Positions 35,302 through 48,893 of a DNA stretch of 64,000 nucleotides are shown here, piece after piece (the first letter of the stretch is position 1; every line of letters starts with the position of its first letter). The notes under the pieces were generated by a model, which worked only from the letters and a program-made list of their open reading frames with translations, made no database searches and was not told the origin of the DNA. Source of the stretch: Pseudomonas sp. G34. GTDB lineage: Bacteria; Pseudomonadota; Gammaproteobacteria; Pseudomonadales; Pseudomonadaceae. The translations under genes and the position numbers were made by a program. The DNA lies in assembly GCF_031119625.1 (NCBI RefSeq), contig NZ_JAVHZV010000002.1:124001-188000 (forward strand), written 5' to 3'.

Positions 35302-36120
35302 TTGGCGCGTGCGGTCGTTCCCCCCTCAGCCGATTCTTCGGTGCTGCTGGTGCAGCTCACTGACAGCCACCTGTTTGCCGATACGGACGGCAGGCTGCTG
35401 GGCATGGATACCGCCGACAGCCTGTGCCGGGTGGTCGACCAGGTGCTCAAGGAGCAGCCGGCCATCGACCTGATCCTGGCCACCGGCGACCTGTCCCAGG
35501 ACGGCAGTGCTGCCTCCTATGCGCGCTTCGTCGAGCTGAGCGCGGCGATCGACGCCCCGGCCCGCTGGATCCCCGGCAACCATGACGACATACTCACCAT
35601 GCAAGCCGCCTGCGTGGGCACTGACCTGCTCGAGCCGGTGGTCGACCTGGGCAACTGGCGGATAACCCTGCTCGACTCCTCCATCCCCGGTGCCGTGCCG
35701 GGATATCTGCAGGAGCCGCAGTTGCTGCTGCTCGAGCGGGCCCTGAGCGAAGCGCCGGATCGTCACCACCTGATCTGCCTGCACCATCACCCCGTGGATA
35801 TCGGCTGCCAGTGGATGGCGCCGATCGGCCTGCGCAACCCCGATGCGCTGTTCGCCGTGCTGCAGCGCTTTCCCCAGGTGCGCGCCGTGCTCTGGGGCCA
35901 CGTGCACCAGAGCATCGACACCCAGCGCGGTGAGCTGCGGCTGCTGGCTTCGCCGTCTACCTGCGTGCAGTTCACGCCGGGCAGCGAGGACTTCCAGGCC
36001 GACAGCGCCGCGCCGGGCTACCGTTGGCTGCGCCTGCACGACGACGGCCGCCTGGATACGGGGGTGTCGCGGGTCGAGGGTTTCGTGTTCCAGCCCGACT
36101 ACAGTGTTGGCGGCTACTGA
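35302..36120 (+). CDS. cpdA: 3',5'-cyclic-AMP phosphodiesterase CpdA
   Basis: The 272-residue class III phosphodiesterase breaks down cAMP and so tunes Vfr/CRP regulation. Metal ligands of the calcineurin-like fold are present: QLTDSHLF (Asp21, His23), LATGDLSQDG, WIPGNHDD, CLHHHPVD and LWGHVHQS. TTG 35302 is chosen: AAGGAG lies seven bases upstream, and the longer frame to 35233 would have no ribosome site. A rare TTG start may keep expression low. Confidence 0.93.
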   Translation: MARAVVPPSADSSVLLVQLTDSHLFADTDGRLLGMDTADSLCRVVDQVLKEQPAIDLILATGDLSQDGSAASYARFVELSAAIDAPARWIPGNHDDILTMQAACVGTDLLEPVVDLGNWRITLLDSSIPGAVPGYLQEPQLLLLERALSEAPDRHHLICLHHHPVDIGCQWMAPIGLRNPDALFAVLQRFPQVRAVLWGHVHQSIDTQRGELRLLASPSTCVQFTPGSEDFQADSAAPGYRWLRLHDDGRLDTGVSRVEGFVFQPDYSVGGY

Positions 36121-36184
36121 GGCGCGAGGATGACAGCGACGGCAGCGCTTGCAGCCTGCAGGCTGGCGCTAGTAGCCTCCCGTT

Positions 36185-36766
36185 ATGACCAATAGCATTC
36201 TTTATATCCACGGGCTCAACAGCTCGCCGGCTTCCACCAAGGCCAGCCAGCTGACCGCCGCCATGACCGCGCGTGGGTTGCAGGCCCAGCTGCGGGTTCC
36301 GGCCCTGCATCATCACCCGCGCCAGGCCATTGCCCAGCTCGAAGCGCTGATCGCCGAGCTGGGGCGCCCCACGCTGGTCGGCAGCTCGCTGGGCGGCTAC
36401 TATGCGACCCACCTGGCCGAACGGCATGGGCTCAAGGCGCTGCTGATCAACCCGGCGGTGCGCCCCCATCAGCTGTTCGATGGTTACCTGGGCACGCAGA
36501 CCAATCTTTACAGCAACGAAACCTGGGAACTGACCGCGGACCACGTGGCCGCCCTGGCCGAGCTCGATGTCGAGCCGCCGACGGACCCTGCCCGTTATCA
36601 GGTGTGGCTGCAGACCGGCGACGAGACCCTCGACTACCGGCGCGCCCAGGCTTACTACCGGCACTGCGCCTTGCGTATCGAAGCCGGCGGCGACCACGGT
36701 TTCCAGGGCTTCGCCGAGCGCCTGCCGAGGTTGTTCGCCTTTGCCGGCATTGCGCCTGCGCCCTGA
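36185..36766 (+). CDS. YqiA/YcfP-family alpha/beta hydrolase (esterase)
   Basis: The 193-residue small hydrolase begins NSILYIHGLNSSPASTKA and has the nucleophile elbow LVGSSLGGYYAT near residue 65 (Ser). The catalytic Asp region LQTGDETLDY is near 142, and the His is in GGDHGFQGF near 172. YqiA of E. coli is an esterase active on palmitoyl-CoA and pNP-butyrate. It sits between cpdA and parE and ends 45 bp before parE. Substrate here unknown. Confidence 0.85.
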   Translation: MTNSILYIHGLNSSPASTKASQLTAAMTARGLQAQLRVPALHHHPRQAIAQLEALIAELGRPTLVGSSLGGYYATHLAERHGLKALLINPAVRPHQLFDGYLGTQTNLYSNETWELTADHVAALAELDVEPPTDPARYQVWLQTGDETLDYRRAQAYYRHCALRIEAGGDHGFQGFAERLPRLFAFAGIAPAP

Positions 36767-38709
<1,943 letters not shown>

Positions 38710-38710
<1 letters not shown>

Positions 38711-39696
38711 TGCGCCACCTGTTCGGCGCCGTGCTGTTTGCAGCCGTGACGCCGGCACTGGCCGATGTACCGCCGCCCGAAGCGCTCAAGCTGGTCAGCG
38801 AACATCCGGTGGCCGGCATGCCCGCCGGCAACCTGTCGGGCCTGGCCTGGTGCGGCGACGCGCTGTGGGCGGTGTCCGACCGCGAGGATGATCGCCTGTA
38901 TCGCCTCGACGCCTCGGCGACCGTCTGGCAGGCCGAAGCCGAGCGCTTCGTGGCGCCGCCCGCGCCAGCAATGCCGCTGCCCTGGGGCCTGCGCATGCGC
39001 GGCTGGGTGTCGGGCCTGGTGCGCGGGGGGCATCTGGATTTCGAAGGCCTCTCCTGCGACGCCAAGGGTAATCGCTACCTGGTCAGCGAGAGCCGCGCCG
39101 CGGTGCTGCAGGTACCGCCGGCGGCCGATGCGCAATGGCTGAACCTGCCCGAAGGCATGGTGCGCCAGGCACGGGCCAGTGGCATGCTGCTGCACTTCAA
39201 TTCGTTGTTAGAAGGCATCGCCGTCGATCCGGCTGGCGAGCGCCTGTGGCTGGCCGCTGAGAAACAGCGTCGCGGCCTGCTGGTGCTGCACAACCGGCGC
39301 GCCACCTGGCGCTGCGAGGGTGGCTGCGTGCTGCTCAACGAAGGTGGCGAAGAAGCCTCGCCCGAGGCGCTGGGCGGGCATTCCGCGCCGGTGGACTTCT
39401 CCGGCCTGGCATTCTTCGAGGAGAAACTCTACACCCTGGAGCGCCAGGCCCATCGCATCTGCCGGCGCACACCTGCCACTGGCGAAGCCGAGCGCTGCTG
39501 GTCGTTCGCCGCCGAAGCGCTGACCGACGAGCGCCGTTATCCCCTGCATTACGGGGTTGCCGAAGCCCTGTCGATGGACGCCGAAGGCGCCTGGGTCGGC
39601 CTCGACAATGGTGGCCACGCCCGTGGCGATGGCGAGAAACGCCCGCTGGTCTGGCGCTTCGCCGCGCCCGCTGGCGGCTGGGGTGCAACCCAGTGA
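38710..39696 (+). CDS. Esterase-like activity of phytase family protein
   Basis: The 328-residue exported protein begins with a signal peptide (RHLFGAVLFAAVTPALADV). It is a beta-propeller-like domain of the phytase-like esterase family (PF13449 type): GNLSGLAWCGDALWAVSDRED near residue 37, HLDFEGLSCDAKGNRYLVSE near 105, and LLEGIAVDPAGERLWLAAE near 168. It lies between parE and parC with 1-bp and 4-bp overlaps, as I recall for PA4966. The role is unknown; the coupling to topoisomerase IV looks historical rather than functional. Confidence 0.82.
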
Positions 39697-40217
39697 GCGA
39701 GCAGACCGCAGGCCGCCGGGCCGGCCGGGTGATGCTGGTGCTCGCCTGGGGTGCCGGGCTGCTGCTGGCCACGCACTTTTTCGGCAATTGGGAGGAGGCC
39801 AAACGGCACCCCAATCGCCAGCCGGAGTCGGTGCATGGCAGCGGCTATGTCGAAGTGCGTCTGGCCAGCAGCCCCGGCGGTCACTACCTGGTCGATGGGC
39901 AGATCAATGGCGAGGTGGTGAGCTTTCTGCTCGACACCGGCGCCACCCAGGTCGCCATCCCCAGCCAGGTCGCCCGTGACCTGGGCCTGCAGGCCGGCGC
40001 GCCGGTGCAGATCAGAACCGCCAACGGCATCGCCACGGCGCACCGCACACGCCTGGAGCGCCTGCAGCTCGGCGATATCGTCTTGCATGACGTGTCCGCA
40101 CTGATTGCTCCGGGCATGGATGGCGATGAAATCCTGCTGGGCATGAGTGCTTTGAAACACCTCGAATTCAGTCAGCGCGACGGCACCTTGATGCTGCGCC
40201 AATCAACCTTGCAATGA
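39693..40217 (+). CDS. TIGR02281-type retropepsin-like aspartic protease
   Basis: The 174-residue protein has one N-terminal membrane segment ([18 protein letters not shown]) and a periplasmic retropepsin-like domain with the catalytic [17 protein letters not shown] (Asp81) and [13 protein letters not shown] near 148. These small proteases act as dimers. The start is GTG 39693, overlapping the preceding stop, and parC begins 7 bp after it. Substrate unknown. Confidence 0.85.
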   Translation: MSEQTAGRRAGRVMLVLAWGAGLLLATHFFGNWEEAKRHPNRQPESVHGSGYVEVRLASSPGGHYLVDGQINGEVVSFLLDTGATQVAIPSQVARDLGLQAGAPVQIRTANGIATAHRTRLERLQLGDIVLHDVSALIAPGMDGDEILLGMSALKHLEFSQRDGTLMLRQSTLQ

Positions 40218-40224
40218 GGCACGC

Positions 40225-42480
40225 ATGAGCGAAACCCTCGATCTGAGCCTGGACGGCGTCGAACGCCGTTCCCTTGCCGACTTCACCGAGCAGGCTTATC
40301 TCAACTACTCCATGTACGTGATCATGGACCGCGCGCTGCCGCATATCGGCGACGGCTTGAAGCCCGTGCAGCGGCGTATCGTCTATGCCATGAGCGAACT
40401 GGGCCTGGACGCCGACGCCAAGCACAAGAAGTCGGCGCGTACCGTCGGTGACGTGCTCGGTAAATTCCATCCCCACGGCGACAGCGCCTGCTACGAAGCC
40501 ATGGTGCTGATGGCGCAGCCGTTCAGCTACCGCTACACGCTGGTCGATGGCCAGGGCAACTGGGGGGCGCCGGATGATCCCAAGTCGTTCGCCGCCATGC
40601 GTTATACCGAAGCGCGGCTGTCGCGTTATTCCGAAGTGCTGCTCAGCGAACTCGGCCAGGGCACCGTGGACTGGGTGCCGAACTTCGATGGCACCCTCAA
40701 CGAGCCGGCAACGCTGCCGGCGCGTTTGCCCAACATCCTGCTCAACGGCACCACGGGCATCGCCGTGGGCATGGCCACCGACGTGCCGCCGCACAACCTG
40801 CGTGAAGTCGCCACCGCGTGCGTGCGGCTGCTCGATGAGCCGAAGGCCACGGTCGAGCAGCTCTGTGAACATATCCAGGGCCCGGATTACCCGACCGAAG
40901 CGGAAATCATCACCCCGCGTGCCGACCTGCTGAAAATCTACCAGACCGGCCGTGGCTCGATACGCATGCGCGCCGTATACAGCGTCGAGGACGGCGACAT
41001 CGTGGTCACCGCGCTGCCACACCAGGTGTCCGGCGCCAAGGTGCTGGAGCAGATCGCCGCGATGATGCAGGCCAAGCCATCCAAGGCGCCGCAGATCGCC
41101 GACCTGCGTGACGAGTCCGACCACGAGAACCCCTGCCGTATCGTGATCATCCCGACCAGCAGCCGGGTCGATCACGATGCGCTGATGCAGCACCTGTTCG
41201 CCAGTACCGACCTGGAGTCCAGCTACCGGGTCAACAGCAACGTCATCGGCCTCGACGGCAAGCCCCAGGTCAAGGATCTGCGCACCCTGCTGGTCGAGTG
41301 GCTGCAGTTCCGTGTCGGCACCGTGCGCCGCCGCCTGCAGTTCCGCCTGGACAAGGTCGAGCACCGCATGCACCTGCTGGAAGGCCGCCTGATCGCCTTC
41401 CTCAACCTCGATGAAGTGATCCACATCATCCGCACCGAGGACCAGCCCAAGCCGGTGCTCATGGAGCGCTTCGGCCTCACCGAGATCCAGGCCGAGTACA
41501 TCCTGGAAACCCGCCTGCGGCAACTCGCCCGCCTGGAAGAGATGCAGATCCGTGGCGAGCAGGACGAACTCAGCAAAGAGCGTGACAAGCTGCTGGCGCT
41601 GCTCGGCAGCGAAGCCAAGCTGAAGAAGCTGGTGCGCAAGGAAATCCTCGAAGACGCCGAGAAGTACGGCGATGACCGCCGTTCGCCGATCGTCGAGCGG
41701 GCCGAAGCCAAGGCGCTGTCCGAGCACGATCTGCTGCCCAACGAGAAGATCACCGTGGTGCTCTCGGAAAAGGGCTGGGTGCGCTCGGCCAAGGGCCATG
41801 AAATCGATGCCACCGGCCTGTCCTACAAGGCTGGCGATGGCTTCAAGACCGCTGCGCCGGGCCGCTCCAACCAGTACGCGGTGTTCATCGACTCCACCGG
41901 GCGCAGCTATTCGCTGGCCGCTCACACCCTGCCGTCGGCCCGTGGCCAGGGCGAACCGCTGACCGGTCGTCTGACGCCGCCGGCCGGCGCCACCTTCGAG
42001 TGCGTGCTGCTGCCCGATGACGAGGCGCTGTACGTGATCGCCTCCGATGCCGGCTACGGTTTCGTGGTCAAGGGCGAGGATCTGCAGGCCAAGAACAAGG
42101 CCGGCAAGGCGCTGCTCAGCCTGCCCAATGGCGCGCGGGTGGTGGCGCCACGGCCGCTCAACAACCGCGAGGAAGACTGGCTGGCCGCGGTCACCACCGA
42201 AGGTCGCCTGCTGTTGTTCAAGGTTGCCGACCTGCCGCAGCTGGGCAAGGGCAAGGGCAACAAGATCATCGGTATTCCCGGCGACCGCGTGGCCAGCCGC
42301 GAGGAATACCTCACCGACCTGGCCGTGCTGCCGGCGGGCGCTACCCTTGTGTTGCAGGCTGGCAAGCGTACTCTGTCCCTGAAGGCCGATGACCTTGAGC
42401 ACTACAAGGGCGAACGCGGCCGGCGCGGCAACAAATTGCCGCGCGGCTTCCAGCGTGTGGACGGCCTGCTCGTCGAGTAA
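40225..42480 (+). CDS. parC: DNA topoisomerase IV subunit A ParC
   Basis: The 751-residue breakage-reunion subunit has the quinolone-resistance-determining region [16 protein letters not shown] with Ser87 and Glu91, the susceptible residues in P. aeruginosa numbering. The DNA-cleaving Tyr127 is in [11 protein letters not shown]. The C-terminal half forms the five-bladed propeller ending [14 protein letters not shown]. Length is normal. It is the last gene of the nudF-parC block, as a 252-bp gap follows. Confidence 0.96.
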   Translation: MSETLDLSLDGVERRSLADFTEQAYLNYSMYVIMDRALPHIGDGLKPVQRRIVYAMSELGLDADAKHKKSARTVGDVLGKFHPHGDSACYEAMVLMAQPFSYRYTLVDGQGNWGAPDDPKSFAAMRYTEARLSRYSEVLLSELGQGTVDWVPNFDGTLNEPATLPARLPNILLNGTTGIAVGMATDVPPHNLREVATACVRLLDEPKATVEQLCEHIQGPDYPTEAEIITPRADLLKIYQTGRGSIRMRAVYSVEDGDIVVTALPHQVSGAKVLEQIAAMMQAKPSKAPQIADLRDESDHENPCRIVIIPTSSRVDHDALMQHLFASTDLESSYRVNSNVIGLDGKPQVKDLRTLLVEWLQFRVGTVRRRLQFRLDKVEHRMHLLEGRLIAFLNLDEVIHIIRTEDQPKPVLMERFGLTEIQAEYILETRLRQLARLEEMQIRGEQDELSKERDKLLALLGSEAKLKKLVRKEILEDAEKYGDDRRSPIVERAEAKALSEHDLLPNEKITVVLSEKGWVRSAKGHEIDATGLSYKAGDGFKTAAPGRSNQYAVFIDSTGRSYSLAAHTLPSARGQGEPLTGRLTPPAGATFECVLLPDDEALYVIASDAGYGFVVKGEDLQAKNKAGKALLSLPNGARVVAPRPLNNREEDWLAAVTTEGRLLLFKVADLPQLGKGKGNKIIGIPGDRVASREEYLTDLAVLPAGATLVLQAGKRTLSLKADDLEHYKGERGRRGNKLPRGFQRVDGLLVE

Positions 42481-42732
42481 GGCTGCCCACCAATGGCCTG
42501 GGGCTGGAGTTAGACGGCGGTTTGACGGATGATATCGCCCCTCATGTGCCTGCCGAATGGTGGGCTATTTGCCATCGTTATGGTCGTGCGCCGGGTGGCA
42601 GGCGCATTGCATATGCACAGGGATTTTCAGCACCTGCCGGTTTTCCGTCGGCGCGGTGATTCATTTTTTTGTTATTGGTTTTTTTCACCTGTAGCCATGA
42701 TCGCTGGCCTTGCTGCCAGCCGGAAGACATTG

Positions 42733-43437
42733 ATGATTGTTAAACGGCTTCCTCTCACCTTACTGCTTACCGGTCTGCTGATGCTGACCGGTTGTTCGCA
42801 TCTGCTCCCCGTTTCCTATTACCAGCTCGATGGTGGTCCGGTGGCCAGCAAGACGGCGGACAAGGACGGCATGAGCGTACTGCTCGGGCCGATCACCGTG
42901 GCCGATTACCTGCAGCGTGAAACCCTGCTGCAACGCCAGGACGATGGTAGCCTGAGCCCCACCCTGACCTCGCGCTGGGCGGGCAGCCTGGCCACTGACC
43001 TGGATCGCCAGGTGCTGCGCCAGCTGGCCAATCGGATCAACAGCCAGCGCCTGGTACTGGCTTCGGACAACCCGAACTACAAGGCCCAGGTACAGGTTCT
43101 GCTGTCCATCACCCGCCTGGATTCCGGCCCGCGCCAGCCGGCCGTTCTCGAAGGCCAGTGGCGCCTGGTCGGCCGTGACGGGCAGTTGCTCGACACCCGC
43201 CTGGTGCACCTGGAAGAGAAGCACAAGGGGCCGATCGCCGATCAGGTCCGCGCCCAGAGCGAGGTGGTGCAGCAACTGGTCTCGCAACTGGCCAGTGCGG
43301 TGAAGAACCACGCCAATACGCCGATCGCCGCCGAAGAGCCACGCCGCAAGTCACCGGTGCCGGCCGCCCGGCAGGAGCCGCCGAAGATGCCGGTGGCCGA
43401 GCCGATTCGTATCGACGCCGAGGTGTTCCGCTTCTGA
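42733..43437 (+). CDS. PqiC-like (DUF330/ABC-type transport auxiliary) lipoprotein
   Basis: The 234-residue protein has a lipoprotein signal (LPLTLLLTGLLMLTGC, Cys21) and the PqiC/YmbA domain: YYQLDGGPVASKTADKDGMS, LGPITVADYLQRETLLQ, and RLVHLEEKHKGPIADQVRAQ. PqiC tethers intermembrane lipid-transport proteins to the outer membrane, but no PqiAB partner is near. The last 45 residues are Pro/Lys-rich and are longer than in typical members. ATG 42733 is chosen because it starts the signal; the upstream frame is not supported. In the 42481-42732 gap I see T-tracts before the gene but no confident promoter. Confidence 0.8.
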   Translation: MIVKRLPLTLLLTGLLMLTGCSHLLPVSYYQLDGGPVASKTADKDGMSVLLGPITVADYLQRETLLQRQDDGSLSPTLTSRWAGSLATDLDRQVLRQLANRINSQRLVLASDNPNYKAQVQVLLSITRLDSGPRQPAVLEGQWRLVGRDGQLLDTRLVHLEEKHKGPIADQVRAQSEVVQQLVSQLASAVKNHANTPIAAEEPRRKSPVPAARQEPPKMPVAEPIRIDAEVFRF

Positions 43438-43447
43438 GGCCGCCGGG

Positions 43448-44389
43448 TCAGGCCAGGCCTGGCCCGCTTTCGGCCTCGTCACGCTGATAACCTTCCAGCA
43501 CCCCGGCCGTGCGGATCGCCTCGTCGAGGAATACGGTCACGGCCGGGTGCTTGCGTTCGCCCTTGCGGTAGGCGAGGAAGATCTTGCGCTGGATCGCCGG
43601 CGCCAGGCGTACGGCGGTGACGCCCTCCACGGGCCGCAGCAGGCGCAGGCCCGAGACCACCGAAATCGAGTTGCCCGAGGCGACCATCGCCGCGACCATT
43701 TCAAAGCCCGCGCAGTGGGCATTGATGCGTGGCGTGAAGCCCGAGCGACGACACAGATTGGCGATGAATTCACCGAACGAGCTGTTGGTGGAGTCCAGCG
43801 CCCAGGCTTCGTCCTGCAGGTCGGCGATGGTCAGCGTGCTGCGCGAGGCCAGCGGGTGGTTGGCCGGCAACAGCACGTGCAGGCGATCCTCGGTCAATGG
43901 AATCAGTTCGTAATGCTCCTGGCGCGCCTTGCCCGCGCCAGCCAGGTCATCGACCACCGCCACGTCGATCTGCCAGGCGCTCAGGGCACTCAGGCTTTCC
44001 TGGGGCTCCAGGTCGGCGACCACCACTTCCAGGCGTGGGTAGGCCTGCCGCAGGTTGTGCACGATGGGCGCCACCAGCGCCACGGCGATCGACGGGAACG
44101 CCGCGACGCGCAGTTCGCCGGCGATCTCGCTGCGCATCTGCGCCAACTCCGAGCGGGCCTCGTCGAGAATCACCAGGATGCGCTCCACATGCGCCACCAG
44201 CCGGGTGCCCGCCGGCGTCAGCACCACGCCCCGCCCGCGCCGTTCGATCAACGCCACCTCGGCCTCGCGCTCCAGTTGCGCGACCTGCTGGGAAACCGCC
44301 GATGGCGTCAGGTGCAGAAACTCGGCTGTGGCGGCCATGGTGCCGCAGCGGGCCAGTTCGCGAAGGGTGCGCAAGCGGATCAGGTCCAT
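43448..44389 (-). CDS. LysR-family regulator, divergent from sdaA
   Basis: The 313-residue regulator has the winged HTH at residues 3-60 (IRLRTLRELARCGTMAATAEF, then LTPSAVSQQVAQLEREAEV). Its periplasmic-binding-like effector domain starts near 92 (GELRVAAFPSIAVALVAPIV). It is divergent from the L-serine deaminase gene across a 141-bp AT-rich region with direct repeats, and the serine symporter follows, so serine catabolism is the likely target. The effector may be serine or a related amino acid, by inference. It converges with the PqiC-like gene with a 10-bp gap. Confidence 0.88.
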   Translation of the reverse strand: MDLIRLRTLRELARCGTMAATAEFLHLTPSAVSQQVAQLEREAEVALIERRGRGVVLTPAGTRLVAHVERILVILDEARSELAQMRSEIAGELRVAAFPSIAVALVAPIVHNLRQAYPRLEVVVADLEPQESLSALSAWQIDVAVVDDLAGAGKARQEHYELIPLTEDRLHVLLPANHPLASRSTLTIADLQDEAWALDSTNSSFGEFIANLCRRSGFTPRINAHCAGFEMVAAMVASGNSISVVSGLRLLRPVEGVTAVRLAPAIQRKIFLAYRKGERKHPAVTVFLDEAIRTAGVLEGYQRDEAESGPGLA

Positions 44390-44400
44390 GGCTGACTCTC

Positions 44401-44460
44401 TAATGGTAAGAATTGCTAATCAATATAGTAAGAATAAATCAGTATACATAATGGAACTGG
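44401..44460. promoter_or_regulatory. Candidate LysR/sdaA control region with GTAAGAAT direct repeats
   Basis: GTAAGAAT occurs at 44406-44413 and 44428-44435, a 22-bp period equal to two helical turns. It is followed by TATACATAAT, which could supply a -10 for sdaA. The stretch is strikingly AT-rich against its surroundings. The TNA-like spacing in TTGCTAA may also suit a LysR-type site. No experiment-level support is available. Confidence 0.4.
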
Positions 44461-44530
44461 GGTCTTAGATTTTTCCCATCGGCGGTGCGTAACCGGGCAT
44501 CCGCTCTAACCCCACAGAAGAAAAATACCA

Positions 44531-45919
<1,389 letters not shown>

Positions 45920-46156
45920 AACCAGCCGCTGCTGGCGAGCCTTCGCGGGCTCGCCGCCTGCTTGACCCGCGCCACAACAATAACCAGCGAGACCTCCCCA
46001 CATGACCATCCGAGCCACCTGACTGGCGCTGACCCCTGCCTCCTCCCTTATAATCGCCGGCTGTCTTGGGGTGACCTGCCCGGTTGGCGTGGCTCCTGCC
46101 CCTGCTGACCTGTCCCCCAAGGCCACCAAGCCTAGAATCAGGACAGCGTCTATAAA

Positions 46157-47386
46157 ATGAATACCTTAAAACGCATTGCCTCCGCCTATTCCAATACCAG
46201 CCTGGTGCTACGCATCTTCATCGGCCTGGTGCTGGGCATTCTGCTCGCTTATTTCTCGCCCTCGACCGCGCTCAAGGTCGGCCTGCTCGGCGAACTCTTC
46301 GTACTCGCCCTGAAGGCGGTCGCGCCGGTGCTGGTGCTGGTGCTCGTCACCTCCTCGCTGGCGGCTCACCAGAGTGGCCAACCCACCCACGTTCGCCCGG
46401 TGCTGGCGATGTACCTGATCAGCACCTTCAGCGCCGCCGCGCTGGCGGTGTGCGCCAGCTTCTTGTTTCCCACCATGCTGGCGCTGGATGTCGGCTCGGC
46501 CGAAGGCAACCCGCCCGGCAGCATCATCGAGGTGCTGCACAACCTGCTGATCAGCATCTTCGTCAGCCCGGTACAGGCGCTGAGCACCTCCAACTACATC
46601 GCCATCCTGGCCTGGGCGATTGGCCTGGGCCTGTTCCTGCGCCACGCCGCGCCGACCACCCGGGTGCTGCTCAGCGATATGTCCGATGCCTTCACGCGCA
46701 TCGTGCGCTTCGTCATCGAGCAGGCGCCCATCGGTATCTTCGGCCTGGTGGCCAGCACCCTGGCGGCCTCGGGGTTCGAGGCGCTGTATGGCTACGCGAG
46801 GCTGCTGCTGGTGATGGTCGGCTGCATGCTGGTGGTGGCGCTGGTGGTAAACCCGCTGCTCGCCTTCATCAAGATGCGCCGCAACCCCTATCCGCTGCTG
46901 TTCACCGTGCTGCGCGAGAGCGCGGTAACGGCCTTCTTCACCCGCAGCTCGGCCGCCAACATTCCGGTCAACCTGCGCCTGTGCGAGAAGCTCAAACTGG
47001 ACAAGGACACCTACTCGATCACCATTCCGCTGGGTGCCACCATCAACATGGCGGGTGCGGCGATCACCGTTTCGGTGATGGCGCTGGCGACCACCCATAC
47101 GCTGGGCATCAACGTCGATCTGCCCACCGCGTTGCTGCTCTGTGTGGTGTCGTCCCTGGCCGCCGCCGGTGTGTCCGGTGTGGCCGGCGGTTCGCTGCTG
47201 CTGATTCCGATGGCCACCAGCCTGTTTGGCGTCGATACCGAAATCGCCATGCAGGTCGTGGCCATCGGCTTCGTCATTGGCGTGGTGCAGGACTCCTTCG
47301 AGACGGCGCTGAATTCCCACACCGACGTCCTGTTCACCGCAGCAGTTTCCTACGCTGGCGAGGCAGCCATGGAGCAGGCGACTTAA
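46157..47386 (+). CDS. sstT: Serine/threonine:Na+ symporter SstT
   Basis: The 409-residue DAACS-family membrane protein has eight predicted transmembrane helices and two re-entrant loops. Family marks are [20 protein letters not shown] near residue 260 and the Na+/substrate site [19 protein letters not shown] near 292, then [17 protein letters not shown] near 375. It brings serine in with Na+. It probably works with the deaminase upstream. In the 45920-46156 gap there is a GGCGAGCC/GGCTCGCC hairpin without T-tract and no gene. An intrinsic terminator follows. Confidence 0.93.
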   Translation: MNTLKRIASAYSNTSLVLRIFIGLVLGILLAYFSPSTALKVGLLGELFVLALKAVAPVLVLVLVTSSLAAHQSGQPTHVRPVLAMYLISTFSAAALAVCASFLFPTMLALDVGSAEGNPPGSIIEVLHNLLISIFVSPVQALSTSNYIAILAWAIGLGLFLRHAAPTTRVLLSDMSDAFTRIVRFVIEQAPIGIFGLVASTLAASGFEALYGYARLLLVMVGCMLVVALVVNPLLAFIKMRRNPYPLLFTVLRESAVTAFFTRSSAANIPVNLRLCEKLKLDKDTYSITIPLGATINMAGAAITVSVMALATTHTLGINVDLPTALLLCVVSSLAAAGVSGVAGGSLLLIPMATSLFGVDTEIAMQVVAIGFVIGVVQDSFETALNSHTDVLFTAAVSYAGEAAMEQAT

Positions 47387-47406
47387 TCTCCCGCCGATCC
47401 GCAAGA

Positions 47407-47431
47407 AACGCGCCCCAGGGCGCGTTTTTTA
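47407..47431 (+). terminator. Rho-independent terminator after sstT
   Basis: AACGCGCC pairs with GGCGCGTT around CCAG, followed directly by TTTT. It may also serve the opposite-strand flavoprotein gene that stops at 47444. Confidence 0.9.
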
Positions 47432-47443
47432 TAGCCGGTGAGG

Positions 47444-48628
47444 CTACACGTACTGTGCCGCGGCGTAGCCCGAGGCCCAGGCCCACTGGAAGTTGAAGCC
47501 GCCCAGGTGGCCGGTCACGTCCAGCACTTCGCCAACGAAATACAGACCGGGAGACTTCAGCGACTCCAGGGTCTTGGACGACACCTCGCGGGTGTCGACC
47601 CCGCCCAGGGTGACTTCCGCCGTGCGGTAGCCCTCGGTGCCGGCCGGCACCAGCTGCCAGTCCGACAGGCGCTCGGCAATCGCCTTGAGCTCGGCCGCTG
47701 GGTACTGCTTCATCGGCTTGGAAGCGAACCAGTGCTCGGCCAACAGGCCGGCCATCTTCTTGGTGAAAAGCTCGCCGAGCAGGGTTTTCAGCTCGCTGTT
47801 GGGGCGCTCGCGCTGTTGCTCCAGCAGCCACTCGGGCAGATCGATGTGCGGCAGCAGGTCGATGCTGACGGTGTCGCCGGGTTGCCAGTAAGACGAGATC
47901 TGCAGGATCGCCGGACCGCTGAGGCCGCGGTGGGTGAATAGGATGTTCTCCACGAAACTCTGGCCATTGCAACTCACCCGGCAATCCTCCACCGAGGTGC
48001 CGGATAGCTCCGTGCACAGGGTTTTCAGCTGTGGGTCGGTGAGCGTGAAGGGCACCAGGCCGGCGCGGGTCGGCAGCAGCTCGTGGCCGAACTGGCGGGC
48101 GACCTGGTAACCGAACCCGCTGGCGCCCAGGGTTGGAATCGACAGCCCACCGGTGGCGATCACCAGCGACTCACAGGCCACCGCGCCAAGGCTGGTCGCC
48201 AAGCGGTAACCGGTGTCGGCGCGTTCGATGGCGCTCACCGAGGTATCCAGGCGCAGGTCGACGCCGGCCTGCTGGCACTCGTCGAGCAGCATGGCGAGGA
48301 TGTCGCTGGACTTGTTGTCGCAGAACAGCTGGCCAAGCTTCTTCTCGTGGTAGGGCACGCCATGCTTGGCGACCAGGGCGATGAAATCCCACTGAGTGAA
48401 GCGCGCCAGCGCCGACTTGCAGAAATGCGGGTTGTGCGACAGAAAGTTGCCGGGCTCGCAGTACATATTGGTGAAGTTGCAGCGCCCGCCGCCCGACATG
48501 AGGATTTTCTTGCCGGCCTTGTTGGCATGGTCGAGCAGCAGCACGCTGCGCCCGCGGGCAGCGGCGGTCATCGCGCACATCAGCCCGGCGGCGCCGGCAC
48601 CGATGATGACAACCTGGGGTGAAAGCAC
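47444..48628 (-). CDS. YhiN/HI0933-family NAD(P)/FAD-dependent oxidoreductase
   Basis: The 394-residue flavoprotein shows VVIIGAGAAGLMCAMTAAARG at the N-terminus, the family hallmark KKILMSGGGRCNFTN near residue 40, CESLVIATGGLSIPTLGASG near 153, and the C-terminal GLYFVGEVLDVTGHLGGFN. Members of this family (YhiN, BaiN-related) have poorly defined reactions. ATG 48628 has no ambiguity in the signature. It is convergent with sstT and divergent from the binding-protein gene; in the 48629-48893 gap I see no gene and no convincing promoter. Confidence 0.88.
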   Translation of the reverse strand: MLSPQVVIIGAGAAGLMCAMTAAARGRSVLLLDHANKAGKKILMSGGGRCNFTNMYCEPGNFLSHNPHFCKSALARFTQWDFIALVAKHGVPYHEKKLGQLFCDNKSSDILAMLLDECQQAGVDLRLDTSVSAIERADTGYRLATSLGAVACESLVIATGGLSIPTLGASGFGYQVARQFGHELLPTRAGLVPFTLTDPQLKTLCTELSGTSVEDCRVSCNGQSFVENILFTHRGLSGPAILQISSYWQPGDTVSIDLLPHIDLPEWLLEQQRERPNSELKTLLGELFTKKMAGLLAEHWFASKPMKQYPAAELKAIAERLSDWQLVPAGTEGYRTAEVTLGGVDTREVSSKTLESLKSPGLYFVGEVLDVTGHLGGFNFQWAWASGYAAAQYV

Positions 48629-48893
48629 GGCATGTTCCTCATTAACGCTGGGCGCCGCTCATGGCCGGCGCGAAACGGCCTAGTTTACCTGAAGGCAGGG
48701 GCCAGCCGGCGCCGCTTCAGCGCCAGCAGACCGGCCGGCGCGTTTCTCGAACCGGCGCTATATACATGGGTCTAGCAGCTAGAGGGCAAGAGCTGGGCTG
48801 CACTGGCAATTTGCCGCTATCTTGTCTATTCAGCACCGCTGTCGCCCATCCCGGCGCGGCGGTTTTCTCTTCCATCTGCAGGGCTTGCCATCA

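Noticed and set aside
40465-40500. Quinolone-resistance change in ParC
   Set aside because: Ser87 and Glu91 are the wild-type residues.
40168-42402. 744-codon frame antisense to parC
   Set aside because: Shadow of parC; no motif and no start context.
45934-45955. GGCGAGCC/GGCTCGCC hairpin after sdaA as a terminator
   Set aside because: Not followed by a T-run, so not called.
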